Source of the DNA: Phycisphaerales bacterium
GTDB taxonomy: Bacteria > Planctomycetota > Phycisphaerae > Phycisphaerales > UBA1924
Assembly: GCA_020853815.1 (NCBI GenBank)
Contig: JADYYE010000146.1
Span: 1 to 34,584, forward strand
Length of the DNA: 34,584 nucleotides
Reading direction: 5' to 3'
The notes beneath the pieces were generated by a model. It was given only the letters and a program-made list of their open reading frames with translations, did no database searches and was not told the DNA's origin. Positions 30,956 through 34,584 of the stretch are shown here, one piece after another (position 1 is the first letter of the stretch; each line of letters starts with the position of its first letter). The position numbers and the translations under genes were made by a program.

Positions 30956-32413
30956 ATGGGTGAGTTTGCCTCGCGCATCCTGGTCGTAGACGACGACCCG
31001 ATCGTGGCGGAGTCGATGGCGGAGTTCCTGCGCGCCGAGGGATACGAGGCCGCGACCGCGCTCAACGCGGGCGAGGCGCTCGAATCGCTGGCCGAAGCGG
31101 AGAAGACGCCCCCGGCGTCCGGGCAGCCGATCCGGCCGTTCTCGCTGGTCATCAGCGACGTTTCCATGCCCGCCACAGACGGGCTGTCGCTCCTGCGCGA
31201 GATCAAACGCCGCCATCGCGGCGTGGTCGTGCTCATGGTGACGGGCTACGGCACGATCGAGTCGGCGGTCGAGGCCGTCCGCCTCGGCGCCGTCGATTAC
31301 CTCACCAAGCCCGTCGTCGACGACGAGCTTCGCATCGCGCTCGAGCGTGCCCTGAAGCAGCAGGCGCTCCTGGCGGAGAACCAGGTCCTGCGCCAGCGCC
31401 TCGACGGCCGTCTTTCGCTCGACAACATCGTGGGCTCCGACCCGCGGATGCAGCGGATCTATGAGCTGGTCGAGGCCGTCGCGCCCAGCCGCACCACCGT
31501 CCTGATGACCGGCGAGTCGGGCACGGGCAAGAGCCTGATCGCGCACGCGATCCATCATCACTCGCCGCGCGCGGGCAAGCCCTACGTCGAGATCTCGTGC
31601 GGGTCGATCCCCGAGACGCTGCTGGAGAGCGAGCTCTTCGGGCACGTCAAGGGCGCGTTCACGGGAGCGCACGCCGACAAGGTCGGTCGCTTCCTCGCGG
31701 CCAACGGCGGGACGATCTTCCTGGACGAGATCAACAGCGCCTCGCCCGGCATGCAGCTCAAGCTGCTGCGCGTGCTGCAGGAGCGGAAGTTCGAGCCCGT
31801 GGGCTCGACGCAGACCATCGAGGTCGACGTGCGCGTCGTGCTCGCCAGCAACCAGCCGCTCGAGCAGCTCGTCGCGTCGGGCCAGTTCCGCCAGGACCTG
31901 TACTACCGCATCAACGTGGTGAAGATCGAGCTGCCCCCGCTGCGCGAGCGCATCAGCGACATCCCGATCCTGGCCGAGCACTTCCTGGCGAAGTTCGCCA
32001 AGGACCTCGGCAAGCAGATCGCGGGCTTCTCGCCCGAGGCGATGAACGCGCTGCAGCGCTACCAGTACCCCGGCAACGTGCGCGAGCTCCAGAACGTGAT
32101 CGAGCGTGCCGCGGTGCTTTCACGCCGACCGATCATCAGCGCCGAGGACCTTCCGCCGTCGGTGCTCGGGCAGGCGCCGGAGCTGACGCTCCGCCGCGCG
32201 ACGAACGAGGAGGGCGAGGACCTGCCCTGGGTTCCCATGCCGCTGGAGGAAGCGCTGCGCGAGCCGGAGAAGCGGATCCTGCTCCGCGCCCTGAAGGCCA
32301 ACCACTGGAACCGCCAGAAAACGGCCGATCAGCTCGGCATCAACCGCACCACGCTCTACAAAAAACTCAAAGCACACGGCCTGGCGGGCCCGGACGATCG
32401 CATGGCGGGCTGA
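30956..32413 (+). CDS. NtrC-family sigma-54 response regulator
   Basis: This 485-residue regulator has the three NtrC domains. The receiver (about 6-125) carries the acidic pocket DDD at 12-14, the phosphorylatable Asp68 (VISDVSMP) and Lys118 (YLTKPV). The AAA+ domain (about 158-385) has Walker A GESGTGKS (186-193), the sigma-54 contact loop GAFTGA (233-238), Walker B GTIFLDEI and an arginine finger region near NVRELQNVIERA. A Fis-type helix-turn-helix ends the protein (NRQKTADQLGINRTTLYKKL). It activates sigma-54 promoters. The partner is very probably the kinase immediately upstream. I found no clear GG-N10-GC promoter in the window. ATG at 30956 has a purine-rich AGAGAAG upstream; GTG at 30950 is an alternative. 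Confidence 0.95.
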   Translation: MGEFASRILVVDDDPIVAESMAEFLRAEGYEAATALNAGEALESLAEAEKTPPASGQPIRPFSLVISDVSMPATDGLSLLREIKRRHRGVVVLMVTGYGTIESAVEAVRLGAVDYLTKPVVDDELRIALERALKQQALLAENQVLRQRLDGRLSLDNIVGSDPRMQRIYELVEAVAPSRTTVLMTGESGTGKSLIAHAIHHHSPRAGKPYVEISCGSIPETLLESELFGHVKGAFTGAHADKVGRFLAANGGTIFLDEINSASPGMQLKLLRVLQERKFEPVGSTQTIEVDVRVVLASNQPLEQLVASGQFRQDLYYRINVVKIELPPLRERISDIPILAEHFLAKFAKDLGKQIAGFSPEAMNALQRYQYPGNVRELQNVIERAAVLSRRPIISAEDLPPSVLGQAPELTLRRATNEEGEDLPWVPMPLEEALREPEKRILLRALKANHWNRQKTADQLGINRTTLYKKLKAHGLAGPDDRMAG

Positions 32414-32535
32414 AGACATGAAAGTGGTCAAGAGGCGGACGGGCTGTCTGGCGCGCACCGGAACAACTTCCGCCCCGGCGGCCTGCGCATGAGCGACGGG
32501 AAGTAGCCACGCCCGCGTGCCTCCGACTGCTTTCT

Positions 32536-32632
32536 GGAACCTCTGAGTATTTGGTGGCCCGCCTCTCCGAGGCGGTTTTTCAGCCCACTGGAAGCGGACC
32601 TCGCGGCTGAACTCGAATTGTTCAGAGGTTCC
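32536..32632. repeat. 11-bp perfect inverted repeat enclosing a terminator-like stem
   Basis: GGAACCTCTGA at 32536-32546 is the exact complement of TCAGAGGTTCC at 32622-32632. Inside lie the CCGCCTC/GAGGCGG stem and a CTGAA/TTCAG pairing at 32607-32625. No coding sequence is enclosed. Confidence 0.6.
32559..32580 (+). terminator. Factor-independent-type terminator after the NtrC-family gene
   Basis: CCGCCTC pairs with GAGGCGG across a TCC loop and is followed by TTTTT (32576-32580). It lies about 145 nt after the regulator stop, so it may end that transcript. It also resembles the GGTGGC-led hairpin that follows at 32659, so it could belong to a repeat family. Confidence 0.55.
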
Positions 32633-32658
32633 TTCTGGCGGCCTGTCTTCCCCGGTGG

Positions 32659-32678
32659 CACCGCTCTCCAGAGCGGTG
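32659..32678. repeat. Perfect hairpin preceded by GGTGG
   Basis: CACCGCTC pairs with GAGCGGTG across TCCA. GGCACC (32657-32662) can alternatively pair with GGTGCC (32686-32691). The GGTGGC lead and TCTCC loop region are shared with the stem at 32559. Confidence 0.6.
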
Positions 32679-32688
32679 CTCTTAAGGT

Positions 32689-32719
32689 GCCGTGGCCAAC
32701 CCGTTGGCCATGCGATGAA
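32689..32719. repeat. Palindromic direct repeat, copy 1
   Basis: The copy centres on TGGCCAAC-CC-GTTGGCCA (32693-32710), an 8-bp perfect stem, followed by tgcgatgaa. Copy 2 starts 55 nt later. Confidence 0.75.
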
Positions 32720-32743
32720 CCGCTGGCTCCCCCTGCCTTGCGA

Positions 32744-32774
32744 GCCGCGGCCAACCCGTTGGCCACGCGATAAG
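32744..32774. repeat. Palindromic direct repeat, copy 2
   Basis: This copy matches copy 1 in about 27 of 31 positions and keeps the GGCCAAC-CC-GTTGGCC stem (32749-32764), followed by acgcgataag. Confidence 0.75.
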
Positions 32775-32796
32775 TCACTTCGCGCATCGAATGGAC

Positions 32797-32824
32797 TTTG
32801 CACGCCGCCCGGACGTGTTAGTAT
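32797..32824 (+). promoter_or_regulatory. Candidate promoter of the TPR gene, leaderless
   Basis: TTTGCA (32797-32802), 16 nt, then TAGTAT (32819-32824), which matches four of six -10 bases. The ATG begins 6 nt after the -10 and no Shine-Dalgarno precedes it, so the transcript may start at the start codon. Confidence 0.4.
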
Positions 32825-32830
32825 GTTCTC

Positions 32831-34584
32831 ATGTCTCAGCCGGGCGACATCAAGTCCACCGCCGCCGACGTCCTGACCGAAATGGTCAAGAAGGTCAGTG
32901 TCGAGGGCATGATCGCGGGCGTGGGCGTGCTCGGCACGATCTGCACCGGTGGAGCGCTTCCGGTCGTTACTTCCGTCGCCGGTATCGTCGCCGCCATGGC
33001 CCTCTTCGGCGCGCTCAAACTCAAGAAGGCCGCCAAGGACCGCGCCAAGGACGAAGAACAAGCCAGGCACTGCGAGCGCGTCGGACAGTTGCTCGAACAA
33101 CTGAAGCAAGACCAGTCCGCCGCACGCGATCAACTCGCCGAGATCGCGCTCCAGCAATCGTGGTTCAAGGACGCGATCGCCAGAGGCCCAGCAACCTTCA
33201 ACGCGGCCTTCGAGCGGGAGTTTTCCGCCTGCAAACGCGAACTCACGGGCCAACTGACCGAAGTGAAGGACCGACTCACAGAACTCAAGGCCGACACGAC
33301 GCAGATCCAGTCGACCCTCGCCGAACTGACGCACCTGGAGTTCGACACCAACTGGCGCGTCCGCGAGGTCGCGTTGGTTCTTCAAGACCATGGGCAGAAG
33401 CTCGACGCCAACACCGACCTCCTCCTAGACCAAGGGAAGAAGCTCGACACCAACACCGATCTCCTCAACCAGATCCTCTCCCACCTCAAGCACCACCCCT
33501 CGCGCGAAGAGATCGAGCGCGAAATCCGGCCGCGTCTCGAACAGGAGATCGAGGCCAAGCTCCGGCGCGAGCAATCATCCCCCGGCGTCGAAGACCTGCA
33601 AGCTCAGGCCAAACGCCTCGCCGACATCGCCATCACCGCGCTCAACACCAAGGGCTTCGCCGAGCGTGCCGCGGAAGTCGGTGGGGCGGCCGCGGTCCTG
33701 GAAGGGCTCCAGAAACAGGCCGCGGCCCACGAATCCGCCGCCCGCCACCACATCGACGCCTCGATCGAAATCTGGCGCAAGATCGCCGAATGGGCCTACC
33801 TCGTCGGCGAGATCGACACCGCGGCCGAATCCCTCCGAAAAATCCTCGCCCTCCGCCCTAACGACCTCGGCGCCACCAACCGCCTTGGCCATGTAATGAA
33901 GCTCCGTGGAAATCTCGACGAAGCCAAGCGCCTCTACACCCGCGTCGGCGAACTCGCGTCGGACGACGCCCGGCGAGCTGTTTCTCTCGGCAACCTGGGC
34001 CTGATCGAACAGACCCGCGGCAACCTCGACGCCGCCGCGGAGTACCACAAGAAGTCCCTCGCCATCGAGGAGAAGCTCGGGCACCCCGAGGGCATGGCGG
34101 CCCAATACGGCAACCTCGGCAATGTCGAACGGACCCGCGGCAACCTCGACGCCGCCGAGGAGTACCTCAAGAAGTCCCTCGCCATCGACGAGAAGCTCGG
34201 CCGCCAAGAGGGTATGGCGAACCAATACGGCAACCTCGGCCTGATCGAAAAGACCCGCGGCAACCTCGATGCCGCCGAGCAGTACCACAAAAGGGCGCTC
34301 GCCATCGACGAGAAGCTCGGCCGCCAAGAGGGCATGGCGAACCAATACGGCAACCTCGGCGTGATTGAACAGACCCGCGGCAACCTCGACGCCGCCGAGG
34401 AGTACCTCAAGAAGTCCCTCGCCATCGACGAGAAGCTCGGCCGCCAAGAGGGCATGGCGGCCACCTACGGCAACCTCGGCGTGATCGAACGGGCCCGCGG
34501 CAACCTCGACGCCGCCGAGGAGTACCTCAAGAAGTCACTCACCATCAACGAGAAGCTCGGCCTCCAAGAGGGCATGGCGATCCA
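32831..34584 (+). CDS. TPR-repeat protein with N-terminal hydrophobic hairpin (3' end outside window)
   Basis: The frame runs 584 codons from ATG 32831 to the window edge without a stop. Residues 26-64 form a Gly/Ala-rich hydrophobic stretch (VEGMIAGVGVLGTICTGG, then VVTSVAGIVAAMALFGAL) that could be a two-helix membrane hairpin. Residues 70-250 are charged, coiled-coil-like helices with a doubled KLDxNTDLL motif (about 190-212). TPR units begin near residue 308. From residue 387 they become nearly identical 40-residue units of the type YGNLGVIEQTRGNLDAAEEY. No NTPase, protease or kinase domain is seen in the available part. Function is unknown; a partner-binding or pore-forming effector is one possibility. 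The N-terminal half could be missed by a gene caller because a longer open frame overlaps it. Confidence 0.85.
   Translation, partial: MSQPGDIKSTAADVLTEMVKKVSVEGMIAGVGVLGTICTGGALPVVTSVAGIVAAMALFGALKLKKAAKDRAKDEEQARHCERVGQLLEQLKQDQSAARDQLAEIALQQSWFKDAIARGPATFNAAFEREFSACKRELTGQLTEVKDRLTELKADTTQIQSTLAELTHLEFDTNWRVREVALVLQDHGQKLDANTDLLLDQGKKLDTNTDLLNQILSHLKHHPSREEIEREIRPRLEQEIEAKLRREQSSPGVEDLQAQAKRLADIAITALNTKGFAERAAEVGGAAAVLEGLQKQAAAHESAARHHIDASIEIWRKIAEWAYLVGEIDTAAESLRKILALRPNDLGATNRLGHVMKLRGNLDEAKRLYTRVGELASDDARRAVSLGNLGLIEQTRGNLDAAAEYHKKSLAIEEKLGHPEGMAAQYGNLGNVERTRGNLDAAEEYLKKSLAIDEKLGRQEGMANQYGNLGLIEKTRGNLDAAEQYHKRALAIDEKLGRQEGMANQYGNLGVIEQTRGNLDAAEEYLKKSLAIDEKLGRQEGMAATYGNLGVIERARGNLDAAEEYLKKSLTINEKLGLQEGMAI
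33989..34584 (+). repeat. 120-bp tandem repeat encoding TPR units
   Basis: Units start at 33989, 34109, 34229, 34349 and 34469, the last cut by the window end. Each encodes 40 residues, slightly longer than the canonical 34-residue TPR, as in the TPR_12/kinesin-light-chain-like group. Third codon positions are also conserved between units, which indicates recent duplication or gene conversion. Confidence 0.93.

Larger units (their letters stand above)
32414..32830. other. Gene-free, hairpin-rich spacer before the TPR gene
   Basis: This 417-nt region contains an 11-bp inverted repeat, a terminator-like stem, two further perfect hairpins, a 31-nt direct repeat pair and a candidate promoter at its right edge. 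The segment 32414-32535 shows no gene; the frames there are short. Confidence 0.7.

Noticed and set aside
32414-32490. Small ORF starting ATGAAAGTGGTC after the NtrC-family gene
   Set aside because: About 25 codons, no Shine-Dalgarno, no hydrophobic or conserved pattern.
32791-33861. Plus-strand frame of 356 residues overlapping the TPR gene start
   Set aside because: Arg/His/Pro-rich composition typical of an out-of-frame read; the frame from 32831 has the hydrophobic hairpin and coiled coil.
33575-34447. Minus-strand repetitive frame (LLVDGEG-type repeats)
   Set aside because: It is the complement of the TPR-encoding repeats. The plus frame has proper TPR sequence and runs from an ATG with a promoter-like element.

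Overview
The window is GC-rich bacterial chromosome. It carries ordinary housekeeping genes (ileS, ispG, a yraN-family gene), many proteins without close named relatives, zinc ribbons on membrane proteins, HEAT- and TPR-repeat proteins, and a DUF2617-like protein. This mix suggests a planctomycete, perhaps class Phycisphaerae. That is inference from gene content; the window has no rRNA or other marker to settle it, and I found no tRNA, CRISPR array, transposase or prophage gene.

Layout. 1-2031: octamer satellite, YraN-family gene, tandem pair of unknown paralogues. 2193-6139: membrane histidine kinase, divergent plant-type ferredoxin-NADP reductase, serine beta-lactamase-like protein. 6346-10508: secreted alpha-helical protein, then a coupled family 5 solute-binding protein and OppB-type permease with no OppC or ATPase. 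10835-14333: APC permease (minus), anchored unknown protein, Tat-exported aldo/keto reductase. 14448-19143: zinc-ribbon membrane protein, MFS transporter with a C-terminal zinc ribbon, PilZ protein (minus), ispG. 19312-25590: DUF218 membrane protein; a TraB-fold protein with a pseudopilin-like domain inserted (minus); a lipase-like hydrolase; a coupled pair of HEAT-repeat and membrane proteins (minus). 25831-32413: DUF2617-like gene behind a structured leader, ileS, a soluble histidine kinase and a sigma-54 NtrC-type regulator. 32414-34584: hairpin-rich spacer, then a TPR protein running off the window end.

Two layers of non-genic structure stand out. First, diverged 7- and 8-bp tandem repeats occupy many gene boundaries: octamers related to tgacttcg, cgtctctt, cttcgtgt, cagcgaag and cacatggg, and heptamers related to gggaatg. 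They supply the start codon of the yraN gene and the stop codon of the APC permease gene, and they interrupt ileS twice without breaking its frame. Second, hairpin clusters sit before the TPR gene (32536-32774) and before the DUF2617-like gene (25627-25775).

The best candidates for undescribed biology are the octamer family and its in-frame ileS insertions, the TraB/pseudopilin chimera, and the TPR protein, which joins a hydrophobic N-terminal hairpin to nearly identical 40-residue repeats.
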